This document shows, in pieces, positions 34,128 to 41,917 of a stretch of 64,000 nucleotides of DNA (position 1 is its first letter; each line of letters starts with the position of its first letter). The translations under genes and the position numbers were made by a program. The notes beneath the pieces are model-generated. The model saw nothing but the letters and a program-made list of their open reading frames with translations, was not told the origin of the DNA and searched no databases. The stretch is from Oscillospiraceae bacterium. GTDB lineage: Bacteria; Bacillota; Clostridia; Oscillospirales; Ruminococcaceae. Where the stretch lies: NCBI GenBank assembly GCA_900752435.1, contig CAADVD010000002.1:62001-126000 (forward strand), in the 5' to 3' direction.

Positions 34128-35153
34128 TCATTTCTGCACATCGATGAAAACCTTCATCGTATTTTCTCGATTGGCGTCGATGTACTGGTAGGCCTTTAAA
34201 TAATCCTGAAATGCAAAGTGCTTGGATACCAGTGGCATTAGATGCACCTTGCCCTCGCTCACAAGGCGAATGGCCTCTTCGTAATCCTCTGTGCGGTACA
34301 TCATAGAGGTATTTAAATCCAATTCATGGTCGTTCAGTATTGCCAAATCCACCTGTGCCATGCCGGCAAACACCGCTACCAAGATGATGGTGCTGCCTTT
34401 TCTGGCATATTGAATGGCCTGATTCATGGTGATGTTGTTTCCGGCGCAGTCATAGATCACATCCGCCTTGTCCGGACCAAAGCAGTTGAGCAGTGCTTCT
34501 CCAAAGTTAGTTTCTCGAGTATTGACAGCAAAATCCACACCGCACTCCTTGGCTTTTTCCAGCCGCAGCGTGCTGATGTCTGTAATCAGCACGCTGGCGG
34601 CTCCCATGCCTTTGGCCGCTTGTGCTACCAAGATGCCGATTGGTCCAGCGCCGAGCACGGCGATTTTTTTACCGCTCACAGTTCCGCACTGCCGCACCGC
34701 ATGCACCGCGACCGCCAGCGGTTCGATCATAGCGCCTTCCTCAAAACTCATCTGCTCTGGCAAGGCAGTAACCTTCGACTGATGCACAGCAAAGTAATGG
34801 GATGCAACGCCAGTGGTCTGGAAGCCCATTACCTTTAATTCTTCGCATAAATTGTATTTTCCGTGACGGCAGGGATAACAATGTCCGCACACGACTTGCG
34901 GTTGAACGGTCACTTTTTGTCCGATATGAAATCCGGTGACTTCTTCACCCATTTGAACAATTTCACCGGAGACCTCATGGCCTTGTGTTACCGGATAGGA
35001 GGTAAAAGGATGTTTTCCATGATAAACATGAATATCAGAACCGCAAATTCCGATTTCCATAATTTGAATTAAAATGTCCTGTGCACCAACTTGTGGCATT
35101 GGCACTTCGCGAAATTCAATAATGCCTGGGGCAGTCATAACCTGTTGCAGCAT
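34128..35153 (-). CDS. Zinc-dependent medium-chain alcohol/polyol dehydrogenase
   Basis: 341 residues. The catalytic zinc site is in GICGSDIHVYHG and TQGHEVSGEIVQMGEE; the structural zinc uses the four cysteines of VVCGHCYPCRHGKYNLCEE. The NAD site is AVLGAGPIGILVAQAAKGMG. The pattern is closest to threonine 3-dehydrogenase and sorbitol dehydrogenase-type enzymes, which oxidise a secondary alcohol; the substrate is not evident. AAAGGAG precedes the ATG. It stands alone with its own promoter; no transport or kinase gene is adjacent to hint at the sugar. Confidence 0.9.
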   Translation of the reverse strand: MLQQVMTAPGIIEFREVPMPQVGAQDILIQIMEIGICGSDIHVYHGKHPFTSYPVTQGHEVSGEIVQMGEEVTGFHIGQKVTVQPQVVCGHCYPCRHGKYNLCEELKVMGFQTTGVASHYFAVHQSKVTALPEQMSFEEGAMIEPLAVAVHAVRQCGTVSGKKIAVLGAGPIGILVAQAAKGMGAASVLITDISTLRLEKAKECGVDFAVNTRETNFGEALLNCFGPDKADVIYDCAGNNITMNQAIQYARKGSTIILVAVFAGMAQVDLAILNDHELDLNTSMMYRTEDYEEAIRLVSEGKVHLMPLVSKHFAFQDYLKAYQYIDANRENTMKVFIDVQK

Positions 35154-35201
35154 GGCGATTCTCCTTTTGCATAATAGTAAAATGGGCGTTTTCTCAATCC
35201 T

Positions 35202-35230
35202 ATCTTAGCAAAGTAAATGCCCGGATGCAA
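35202..35230 (-). promoter_or_regulatory. Promoter of the zinc dehydrogenase gene
   Basis: TTGCAT (35225-35230), 17 bp, TAAGAT (35202-35207) on the minus strand, 48 bp before the start codon. Confidence 0.65.
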
Positions 35231-35321
35231 GCATACTGCACATAATTGTACTGCGTTCAAGCGAATATTTTATGTTTTACACAAAAAACACGGCAGGCTT
35301 TCGTGCAAAAATTTGGAGGAG

Positions 35322-35360
35322 CGCCTCCAATTAGATTTGGATGCGCTCCTCCGATTACTT
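35322..35360 (-). terminator. Intrinsic terminator after mntP
   Basis: GGAGGAGCGC-AT-CCAA pairs with TTGG-AG-GCGCTCCTCC on the minus strand and is followed by AAATTTTTG, 5 bp past the mntP stop. Confidence 0.85.
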
Positions 35361-35364
35361 AGTT

Positions 35365-35919
35365 CTACAAAAAGTGTTCCACCAGCACCTTTACCGCAAT
35401 TCCCAGCAGCAGCAGACCGCCGAAAATTCCCGCTTTTTTATTGAGCATCGTACCAACTTTTTTCCCAAGGAAAAACGCCGCAAACGCCAATACAAACGTG
35501 GTCACTGCAATGATGGAAGCGGAATAAAAGATATTCATATTCATGGCGCTGAAGCTCACGCCAACTGCCAGTGCATCGATGCTGGTGGCAACCGCCTGCA
35601 CCAACAGCAGTTGGAACGTCATCCGTTTGCACACTTCTTCTTCCTCTTCATGCAGGGCGTCCCAAATCATCTTGCCGCCCAGCACCGCAAAGATGGCAAA
35701 CACCAAATAATCGCTGTACTTCGAAAAAATTCCAATAAACAGCGAACCGGCAAAAAAACCAATCGTGGGCATCAGCCCCTGAAAAATGCCGAATGCTCCT
35801 GCATCTGCCAACGCGTGCTTCAATTTTGAGCCTTTCATACACATCCCATTGGAAATGGACACACACACCGCGTCCATCGACAACCCGATGCCAATGAGAA
35901 TTAACTCTATAAACCCCAT
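35365..35919 (-). CDS. mntP: Manganese efflux pump
   Basis: 184 residues from the ATG at 35919, 7 bp after AGGAGG. Six helices in two repeats. The conserved aspartates in GIGLSMDAVCVSIS and VATSIDALAVGVSF are those needed for Mn2+ export in MntP (formerly YebN). A run of acidic residues (HEEEEEVCK) lies in the central loop. I looked for the yybP-ykoY manganese riboswitch upstream and did not find it; instead the leader is made of 7-bp repeats. Confidence 0.93.
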   Translation of the reverse strand: MGFIELILIGIGLSMDAVCVSISNGMCMKGSKLKHALADAGAFGIFQGLMPTIGFFAGSLFIGIFSKYSDYLVFAIFAVLGGKMIWDALHEEEEEVCKRMTFQLLLVQAVATSIDALAVGVSFSAMNMNIFYSASIIAVTTFVLAFAAFFLGKKVGTMLNKKAGIFGGLLLLGIAVKVLVEHFL

Positions 35920-35933
35920 ACAAAACCCTCCTG

Positions 35934-35966
35934 AAGTTGCAAGTTGCAAATTGCAAGTTGCAAGTT
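35934..35966. repeat. Heptad array, AAGTTGC unit, about 4.7 copies
   Basis: AAGTTGC, AAGTTGC, AAATTGC, AAGTTGC, AAGTT in tandem, ending 15 bp before the mntP start. It is the inverse complement of the array at 36068-36099, so the two can pair over about 30 bp around a 100-bp centre. Confidence 0.9.
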
Positions 35967-36067
35967 ATTGAAAACGGAAGCGCCATCTTCTTTTTAAAGC
36001 CCCATAGTCAGGAAACCAATTTTATCTGCTTGCTTTTGACAGGCGATGCAAGCAAGGAAAAATCACC

Positions 36068-36099
36068 ATTTGCAATTTGCAATTTGCAACTTGCAATTT
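36068..36099. repeat. Heptad array, ATTTGCA unit, about 4.5 copies
   Basis: ATTTGCA three times, then ACTTGCA and ATTT, ending 2 bp before the tgt stop codon. In inverted orientation relative to the array at 35934-35966. The 100 bp between the two arrays shows no gene or clear promoter. Confidence 0.9.
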
Positions 36100-36101
36100 T
36101 T

Positions 36102-37235
36102 TTAAATTCTTGTATCCAATAACGGTACATACTGCGCCTTAAATTCTGCAAACCGTCCTTCATCCAGCGCCGCGCGAATCCGCTCCATCAGCGTGTTGTA
36201 GAAGTACAGATTGTGCATCACCGCCAACCGCATGGCCAGCATTTCATTGGCCTTGAACAAGTGCCGCAAGTAGGCACGGGAATGCCGCTGACACGTCGGA
36301 CAGCCGCATTCTTCGTCGATGGGCAGTTCGTCCTCCGCGTACTTCGCATTCATGATGTTGCGGATACCGCTCCAGGTATTCAGATGCCCGTGGCGCGCGT
36401 TGCGGCTGGGCATCACGCAGTCGAACAAATCCACGCCGCGGCTGACCGCTTCGATGATGTTGCACGGCGTACCGACGCCCATTAGATAACGCGGTTTGTC
36501 TTTCGGCATATGCGGTTCCACCACATCGATGATGCGGTACATCACCTCCGTCGGTTCGCCAACCGCCAGTCCACCGATGGCATAACCGTCCAAATCCAGC
36601 TGTGCAATTTCTTTCATATGCGCCACACGCAAATCCTCAAATACACACCCCTGATTGATGCCAAACAGCATCTGATGCGGATTGAGCGTCTGAGGCAGTT
36701 GGTTGAGCCGTTCCATTTCCGCCTTACAGCGCCTCAGCCACCGCGTGGTGCGCGCACAGGAATTGGCCGAATATTCGTGCGTGGACGGATTCTCCACACA
36801 TTCGTCAAACGCCATCGCAATGGTCGAGCCCAGATGCGACTGAATCTGCATGCTTTCCTCCGGCCCCATGAAAATCTTGCGCCCATCCACATGGGAGCTG
36901 AAATAAACGCCCTCTTCTTTAATTGTACGCAGCTTGGCAAGCGAGAAGACCTGAAATCCGCCGCTGTCGGTCAAAATCGGTTTTTGCCAGCCCATGAACT
37001 TATGCAGGCCGCCCATTCGGTAAATCAACTCATCACCCGGCCGAATGTGCAAATGATACGTGTTGCACAGCTCTACCTGACATTTTAGCGAATCGTTCAA
37101 ATCGTAAGAGGAGATACCGCCCTTAATGGCCGCCGCCGTTCCGACATTCATAAACGCCGGCATCTGAATGGTTCCGTGCACCGTCTGAAATTCACCGCGT
37201 CGGGCACGAGCCTCTTGTTTCAATAATGTATACAT
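36102..37235 (-). CDS. tgt: tRNA-guanine transglycosylase
   Basis: 377 residues from the ATG at 37235, 5 bp after GGAGG. Tgt exchanges guanine at position 34 of tRNAs for the queuosine precursor preQ1. The catalytic aspartate is in ILTDSGGFQVFSL, the base-binding GVGTPCNIIEAVSRGVD is present and the zinc site is CGCPTCQRHSRAYLRHL with the later MHNLYFY. It follows queA, which acts next on the modified tRNA. No preQ1 synthesis genes are seen here. Confidence 0.96.
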   Translation of the reverse strand: MYTLLKQEARARRGEFQTVHGTIQMPAFMNVGTAAAIKGGISSYDLNDSLKCQVELCNTYHLHIRPGDELIYRMGGLHKFMGWQKPILTDSGGFQVFSLAKLRTIKEEGVYFSSHVDGRKIFMGPEESMQIQSHLGSTIAMAFDECVENPSTHEYSANSCARTTRWLRRCKAEMERLNQLPQTLNPHQMLFGINQGCVFEDLRVAHMKEIAQLDLDGYAIGGLAVGEPTEVMYRIIDVVEPHMPKDKPRYLMGVGTPCNIIEAVSRGVDLFDCVMPSRNARHGHLNTWSGIRNIMNAKYAEDELPIDEECGCPTCQRHSRAYLRHLFKANEMLAMRLAVMHNLYFYNTLMERIRAALDEGRFAEFKAQYVPLLDTRI

Positions 37236-37252
37236 AAAAACCTCCAGCCGTA

Positions 37253-37273
37253 AGGGGCGCATATTGCGCCCCT
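37253..37273. repeat. GGGGC-palindrome between queA and tgt
   Basis: AGGGGCGCATATTGCGCCCCT is a 21-bp hairpin with an 8-9 bp stem and no T-run. A similar palindrome (AGGGGCAGA / TCTGCCCCT) lies between dapA and dapB, so this may be a small REP-like family. Confidence 0.6.
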
Positions 37274-37289
37274 ACCGTTTGTTTGCAAT

Positions 37290-38315
37290 TTAAAGAATCA
37301 GCATGGCATCCCCAAAGCTGAAAAAGCGGTACCGTTCTTCCACCGCATGGCGATACGCCGCCATCGTGTGGTCAAATCCGGCAAATGCGCTGACCAGCAT
37401 AATCAACGTGCTTTTCGGCAGATGGAAATTGGTAATCAGCCCGTCCAACACCTTGAACTCATACCCGGGATAAATGAAAATATCCGTATATCCCTCGCAG
37501 GGTTCGATTTTTCCGCGAAATGTCGCCACGCTTTCCAGCGTCCGGCAGGAGGTTGTTCCCACAGCAATCACACGTCCGCCGGCGGCCTTGGTTTGGTTGA
37601 TCAGCTCCGCTGTTTCCGGCGGAAGCAAGTAATGCTCTGAGTGCATTTTGTGCTCCGTCACTTCATCGGCTTTGACGGGGCGGAATGTTCCCAAGCCCAC
37701 ATGCAGAGTCACTTCGGCAATCTGCACCCCTTTATCGCGCAGTTTCTGCATCAGCTCTTCCGTAAAGTGCAGACCGGCTGTCGGCGCGGCGGCTGAACCA
37801 AGTTCCTTGGAATAAACCGTCTGATAACGCTCTTTATCTTCCAGTTTTTCGGTGATGTAAGGCGGAAGCGGCATCTGGCCGATTTGGTCGAGCACATTGA
37901 AAAAGCTGCCCTCACAGGTAAACTTCACCAAGCGGTTGCCATCGTCTTTCACTTCAATGATTTCGCCGATGAGCAGTCCGTCGCCGAACGAAAATTTTGC
38001 ACCGACTTTTGCCTTTTTGCCGGGCTTTGCTAGCGTTTCCCAAACGAGCTGTTCTTTTTGCTCCAACAGGAGCAGTTCCATATGCGAGCCGGTTTCCAGC
38101 TTGTGTCCGTACAGACGGGCAGGGAGCACGCGCGAGTTGTTGACAACCAGCAAATCACCCGCCTGCAAATAGTCGAGGATGTCATAGAAGTGCTTGTCCT
38201 CCGTATCACCGGTCTGCTTGTTGAGATAGAGCAAGCGCGAATGGTCGCGCGGTTCCACCGGAGTTTGCGCAATCAGCTCTTCCGGAAGAAGGTAGTCAAA
38301 ATCCTGAGTTTTCAT
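37290..38315 (-). CDS. queA: S-adenosylmethionine:tRNA ribosyltransferase-isomerase
   Basis: 341 residues from the ATG at 38315; the frame extends to 38444 but the extra part is hydrophobic, AT-rich and lacks a ribosome site. QueA adds epoxycyclopentane-diol from S-adenosylmethionine to preQ1-tRNA. The N-terminal FDYLLPEELIAQTPVEPRDHSRLL, NNSRVLPARL, AAPTAGLHFTEELM and TNFHLPKSTLIMLVSAFAG are family hallmarks. Followed by tgt after 54 bp. The 180 bp upstream toward the asd promoter shows no strong minus-strand promoter. Confidence 0.96.
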   Translation of the reverse strand: MKTQDFDYLLPEELIAQTPVEPRDHSRLLYLNKQTGDTEDKHFYDILDYLQAGDLLVVNNSRVLPARLYGHKLETGSHMELLLLEQKEQLVWETLAKPGKKAKVGAKFSFGDGLLIGEIIEVKDDGNRLVKFTCEGSFFNVLDQIGQMPLPPYITEKLEDKERYQTVYSKELGSAAAPTAGLHFTEELMQKLRDKGVQIAEVTLHVGLGTFRPVKADEVTEHKMHSEHYLLPPETAELINQTKAAGGRVIAVGTTSCRTLESVATFRGKIEPCEGYTDIFIYPGYEFKVLDGLITNFHLPKSTLIMLVSAFAGFDHTMAAYRHAVEERYRFFSFGDAMLIL

Positions 38316-38497
38316 GAGTCCGCAGTCCTTTCCGTCACAAGGTAAGAAAAAATGGCATAAAATAAAGCAAAATACAAAGCAAAAAGCACAGTCCGTATGC
38401 CGCAGAAGCTTTTTTACAAAAAGAGAAAGCACCGCTGTCGCCACTCATGAAACTGTTCAAAAGAAACGGAAAACTTTACAATTCTTTTGCAAAAGAA

Positions 38498-38526
38498 TTG
38501 ACAACCCGTGTGTTCGGTGCTATGAT
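38498..38526 (+). promoter_or_regulatory. Promoter of the asd-dapA-dapB leader
   Basis: TTGACA (38498-38503), 17 bp, TATGAT (38521-38526). Confidence 0.85.
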
Positions 38527-38540
38527 ATACTTAAAAATTG

Positions 38541-38740
38541 AGTAATCGGCTAGAGGTCGCAAATTTCAAGAGTAGGGCAGGCGAGGTTCCGCAAACCGTT
38601 TGGAGTCTGTGCAAAGCGAAAGGGGAATTTGCCGAAGGGTTTTGCGTTCCCAACGGGAACGGCGGAAAGCAATGCCCTGAGTGTATGCTGAATAAGCATG
38701 CAATTGTCATCTTATTGGAAGATGGAGAGCTACCGCGTAT
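38541..38740 (+). promoter_or_regulatory. Lysine riboswitch (L box)
   Basis: The conserved blocks occur in order: TAGAGGTCGC with AAGAGTAG, GCGAAAGGGGAATTTGCCGAAG, GGAACGGCGGAAAGC, CCCTGAGTG, CAATTGTCATC and TGGAGAGCTACCGCG closing the first stem. This is the lysine aptamer, expected to switch off asd-dapA-dapB when lysine is abundant. Confidence 0.92.
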
Positions 38741-38805
38741 TCTGCATAGAAAAGCACATCATGCAAAACACTGCGCAGTCAACTTTTCCATTATATAATA
38801 AGATG

Positions 38806-38835
38806 AACCGGTTTTCAACCGGTTTTTCTATTTTT
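38806..38835 (+). terminator. Lysine riboswitch terminator
   Basis: AACCGGTT, loop TTC, AACCGGTT, then TTTCTATTTTT, 68 bp before the asd start. Confidence 0.85.
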
Positions 38836-38902
38836 GTAAAAGATTCTGCGGCGCAGGATAAACAGAAGAGAAAACGGTCAACATAATGGAGGTAAACAGA
38901 TT

Positions 38903-39982
38903 ATGAAACAATTCAATGTAGGCATCATTGGTGCAACCGGTATGGTGGGACAGCGTTTTGCAACCCTGCTGGAAAATCATCCGTGGTTTACGGTCAAAGC
39001 GCTGGCGGCTTCTTCCCGCAGTGCCGGAAAAACCTATGAGCAGGCCGTGGGTACACGCTGGGCGATGAAAGCGCCAATGCCGGAATCCATGAAAGATATG
39101 ATTATCATGGACGCGACAGCGGACATCGAAAAAATCGCCGGCATGGTAGACTTTGTGTTCTGTGCCGTTGATATGAAGAAAGACGAAATCCGCGCGCTTG
39201 AAGAAGCGTATGCAAAAGCGGAATGCCCGGTTGTTTCCAACAACTCCGCACACCGCCACACCGACGACGTGCCGATGGTAGTACCGGAATTGAATCCGGA
39301 ACACACCGCCATCATCGAAGCACAGAGAAAACGTCTGGGCACCAAACGCGGCTTTGTCGCTGTGAAGTCCAACTGCTCACTGCAAAGCTATGTGCCGGCT
39401 CTGCATCCTCTGCTCGGCTATGGCATCACCAAAGCATTGGCCTGCACCTATCAGGCAATCTCCGGCGCCGGCAAAACCTTTGAAACATGGCCGGAAATGG
39501 TGGATAACCTGATTCCGTACATCGGCGGCGAAGAAGAAAAATCCGAAAAAGAACCGCTCAAGCTCTGGGGCAAAATCGAAGGCGACGTGATTGTGGACGC
39601 CACCGAACCGGCCATCACCACCCAGTGCCTGCGTGTACCGGTCAGCGACGGTCACACTGCGGCGGTGTTCGTTTCCTTCAAAAACAAACCGTCCATCGAA
39701 GAAATCAAAGAAAAATGGGCGACCTTTGCCGGTGAAGCACAGCGTCTGGAACTGCCGAGCGCACCGAAACAATTCTTGCACTATTTTGAAGAAAACGACC
39801 AGCCGCAAATCAAAACCGCCCGTGAATTGGAAAACGGCATGGCGATTTCCATCGGCCGTCTGCGTGAAGATACCCAGTACGACTACAAATTTGTCTGCAT
39901 GTCCCACAACACTCTGCGCGGAGCGGCCGGCGGTGCGGTTCTGCTGGCAGAACTGTTGGCGGCACAGGGCTACCTTGATTAA
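38903..39982 (+). CDS. asd: Aspartate-semialdehyde dehydrogenase (long, archaeal/fungal-like type)
   Basis: 359 residues. It reduces aspartyl phosphate to aspartate semialdehyde, the branch point to lysine, threonine and methionine. NADP loop GIIGATGMVGQRF, SNNSAHR and catalytic C158 in VKSNCSLQSYVPAL; the histidine is in VPVSDGHTAAVFVSF. The SNCSLQ form and length place it with the archaeal-type branch that is common in clostridia rather than the E. coli type. GGAGG precedes the ATG. First gene after the lysine riboswitch. Confidence 0.95.
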   Translation: MKQFNVGIIGATGMVGQRFATLLENHPWFTVKALAASSRSAGKTYEQAVGTRWAMKAPMPESMKDMIIMDATADIEKIAGMVDFVFCAVDMKKDEIRALEEAYAKAECPVVSNNSAHRHTDDVPMVVPELNPEHTAIIEAQRKRLGTKRGFVAVKSNCSLQSYVPALHPLLGYGITKALACTYQAISGAGKTFETWPEMVDNLIPYIGGEEEKSEKEPLKLWGKIEGDVIVDATEPAITTQCLRVPVSDGHTAAVFVSFKNKPSIEEIKEKWATFAGEAQRLELPSAPKQFLHYFEENDQPQIKTARELENGMAISIGRLREDTQYDYKFVCMSHNTLRGAAGGAVLLAELLAAQGYLD

Positions 39983-40011
39983 TTGCAAATTGTAAATTGC
40001 AAATTGCAAAT
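39981..40011. repeat. Heptad array, AATTGCA unit, about 4.4 copies
   Basis: AATTGCA, AATTGTA, AATTGCA, AATTGCA, AAT in tandem, beginning at the asd stop codon. Same unit length and core (TTGCAA) as the two arrays beside mntP and tgt. Confidence 0.88.
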
Positions 40012-40136
40012 GATGGAGCGGTGATTTTGGCCGCGTGGTCGTTTACATAGCATTTTAATGTATTTACCAATCATTTCGGAATCATTTGCAGGCGTTTTGT
40101 TGGGAAGCATCTGCGAATTGAACGGAGGTAATTTTG

Positions 40137-41027
40137 ATGAAAAACAGAATTTTTACCGGCGCGGGCGTGGCGATTGTCACGCCGATGAACGAGGATGGGT
40201 CGGTTAATTTTGAGAAACTCGGTGAAATCATCGATTTCCAAATTGAGAACCATACCGACGCCATCATTATCTGCGGCACGACCGGTGAATCCGCAACGCT
40301 CAGCGACGTGGAACACCGCGACGTCATCAAATACGCGGTGGAGCACACCGCCAAACGCATTCCGGTGATCGCCGGAACGGGAAGCAACGACACCGCCTAC
40401 TGCATTGAGCTTTCCAAAGAAGCAGAAGCGCTCGGCGCAGACGGGTTGCTGTTGGTGACCCCGTATTACAACAAAACCTCGCAGAGAGGTCTGGTCCGTC
40501 ATTATCAATTGGTGGCGGAAAGCGTCAGCCTGCCGATTATCGTGTATTCCGTGGCAAGCCGTACCGGCGTGAACATCACACCGGAAACCTGTGTGGAATT
40601 AGCGAAAATCCCGAACATCGTGGCCATCAAAGAGGCCAGCGGCAACATCAGTCAGGTTGCCCGCATCAAGCGCCTGTGCGGGGATGAGCTGGATATCTAC
40701 TCCGGCAACGACGACCAGATTGTACCAATTTTGTCTTTGGGCGGGGCTGGTGTCATCTCCGTGCTGTCCAACGTGATGCCGAAGGAAACGCACGACATCT
40801 GTCAGTTGTTCTTGGACGGCAAAGTGGAAGAAAGCCGCCAGCTCCAGCTCAAATTGTTGGATTTGTGCAACGCGCTGTTCATGGACGTCAATCCGATTCC
40901 GGTTAAGGAAGCCATGAACCAGATGGGCATGAACGTGGGCGAATGCCGCTTGCCGTTGTACCGCATGACCGATGCCAACATCGAAAAAATGCGTGCAGTG
41001 CTGACGAAAACCGGCCTTATCCAGTAA
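40137..41027 (+). CDS. dapA: 4-hydroxy-tetrahydrodipicolinate synthase
   Basis: 296 residues. It condenses pyruvate with aspartate semialdehyde. The Schiff-base lysine is K165 in IVAIKEASGNISQ, with Y137 in IIVYSVASRTGVN and the LLVTPYYNKTSQRGL loop. Start taken at the ATG at 40137, 8 bp after GGAGG; a TTG one codon earlier is in frame. Second gene of the lysine-controlled operon. Confidence 0.96.
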   Translation: MKNRIFTGAGVAIVTPMNEDGSVNFEKLGEIIDFQIENHTDAIIICGTTGESATLSDVEHRDVIKYAVEHTAKRIPVIAGTGSNDTAYCIELSKEAEALGADGLLLVTPYYNKTSQRGLVRHYQLVAESVSLPIIVYSVASRTGVNITPETCVELAKIPNIVAIKEASGNISQVARIKRLCGDELDIYSGNDDQIVPILSLGGAGVISVLSNVMPKETHDICQLFLDGKVEESRQLQLKLLDLCNALFMDVNPIPVKEAMNQMGMNVGECRLPLYRMTDANIEKMRAVLTKTGLIQ

Positions 41028-41042
41028 GCAGAAACCGAATCC

Positions 41043-41078
41043 TTTACAGGGGCAGAGCATTCTGCCCCTTTGTGTAAA
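41043..41078. repeat. GGGGC-palindrome between dapA and dapB
   Basis: TTTACA-AGGGGCAGA-GCAT-TCTGCCCCT with a TGTAAA outer arm. The stem could reduce read-through or protect the mRNA; there is no T-run. Similar in form to the palindrome at 37253-37273. Confidence 0.55.
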
Positions 41079-41094
41079 ATAGGGAAGTGAAACT

Positions 41095-41844
41095 ATGACA
41101 AAAATAATTATCAGCGGCGCAAATGGCAAAATGGGCAGGGTGATCAGCCGCTGTGTCGATGAGCGCGAGGACTGCTGTGTTGCGGCGGGCTTTGATTTGT
41201 ACACCGAAACTTACAGCGATTTTCCGATTTTTGCAAAGCCGTCCGAATTTGACGGCGAAGCAGACGTCATCATCGATTTTTCCAATCCGACGCTGATTCA
41301 CGATTTGTTGGAATACGCCAAGGCGCGCAAGCTTCCAGTTGTGGTTGCGACCACCGGTTATTCCGCAGAGCAGATTGCCTACATCAAGGAATCGGCCAAA
41401 GAAATTCCGATTTTCTTTTCGTTCAACATGTCCTTGGGCGTCAATCTGCTGGTCACGCTGGCCAAAAAAGCGGCGGAAGTGCTGGGCGGTCAGTTCGACA
41501 TTGAGATTGTCGAAAAACATCACAATCAAAAAATAGACGCCCCAAGCGGAACGGCCTTGATGATTGCCGACGGCATCAACGAAACGCTCAACAACACGCA
41601 AAAATACATGTATGACCGCCACTCCCAGCGCAAAAAACGAGACAAAAATGAAATCGGAATCTGCGCGGTGCGCGGCGGCACCATTGTCGGCGAGCACGAA
41701 GTGATTTTCGCCGGTCATGACGAAGTGCTGACGCTGAAGCATCAGGCGATGAGCAAGGAAATTTTTGCGGTCGGCAGCATCAATGCGGCGGTTTTCCTCA
41801 AAGGAAAAGAACCGGGTATGTACGACATGAGCAAGATGGTGTAG
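41095..41844 (+). CDS. dapB: 4-hydroxy-tetrahydrodipicolinate reductase
   Basis: 249 residues. It reduces the DapA product using NAD(P)H. The nucleotide loop is ISGANGKMGRVI, the catalytic His-His and Lys are in VEKHHNQKIDAPSGTAL, and the C-terminal HQAMSKEIFAVGSI is conserved. Third and last gene of the riboswitch operon; later lysine genes are not in the window. Confidence 0.95.
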   Translation: MTKIIISGANGKMGRVISRCVDEREDCCVAAGFDLYTETYSDFPIFAKPSEFDGEADVIIDFSNPTLIHDLLEYAKARKLPVVVATTGYSAEQIAYIKESAKEIPIFFSFNMSLGVNLLVTLAKKAAEVLGGQFDIEIVEKHHNQKIDAPSGTALMIADGINETLNNTQKYMYDRHSQRKKRDKNEIGICAVRGGTIVGEHEVIFAGHDEVLTLKHQAMSKEIFAVGSINAAVFLKGKEPGMYDMSKMV

Positions 41845-41872
41845 CGGACAAGCTCTTTTCTTGCAGAGAAAT

Positions 41873-41908
41873 GGCAATCGCTGAAAATCACAATTTTCAG
41901 CGATTGCC
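41873..41908. terminator. Hairpin between dapB and the convergent endolysin-like gene
   Basis: A 16-bp perfect stem GGCAATCGCTGAAAAT / ATTTTCAGCGATTGCC with a 4-nt loop. Neither side has a strong T-run, but the stem is long and sits between converging genes. Confidence 0.65.
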
Positions 41909-41917
41909 CGTTGCGGT

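Noticed and set aside
33933..34199. An 88-codon gene in the cobO-cbiC scar
   Set aside because: The frame changes from cobO-like to out-of-frame cbiC sequence and then random codons; there is no ribosome site.
35920..36101. A yybP-ykoY manganese riboswitch ahead of mntP
   Set aside because: The conserved cores of that aptamer are not visible; the region consists of heptad arrays and an unremarkable 100-bp centre.
35934..40011. The TTGCAA arrays as a CRISPR
   Set aside because: Units are 7 bp with no spacers and no cas genes are in the window.
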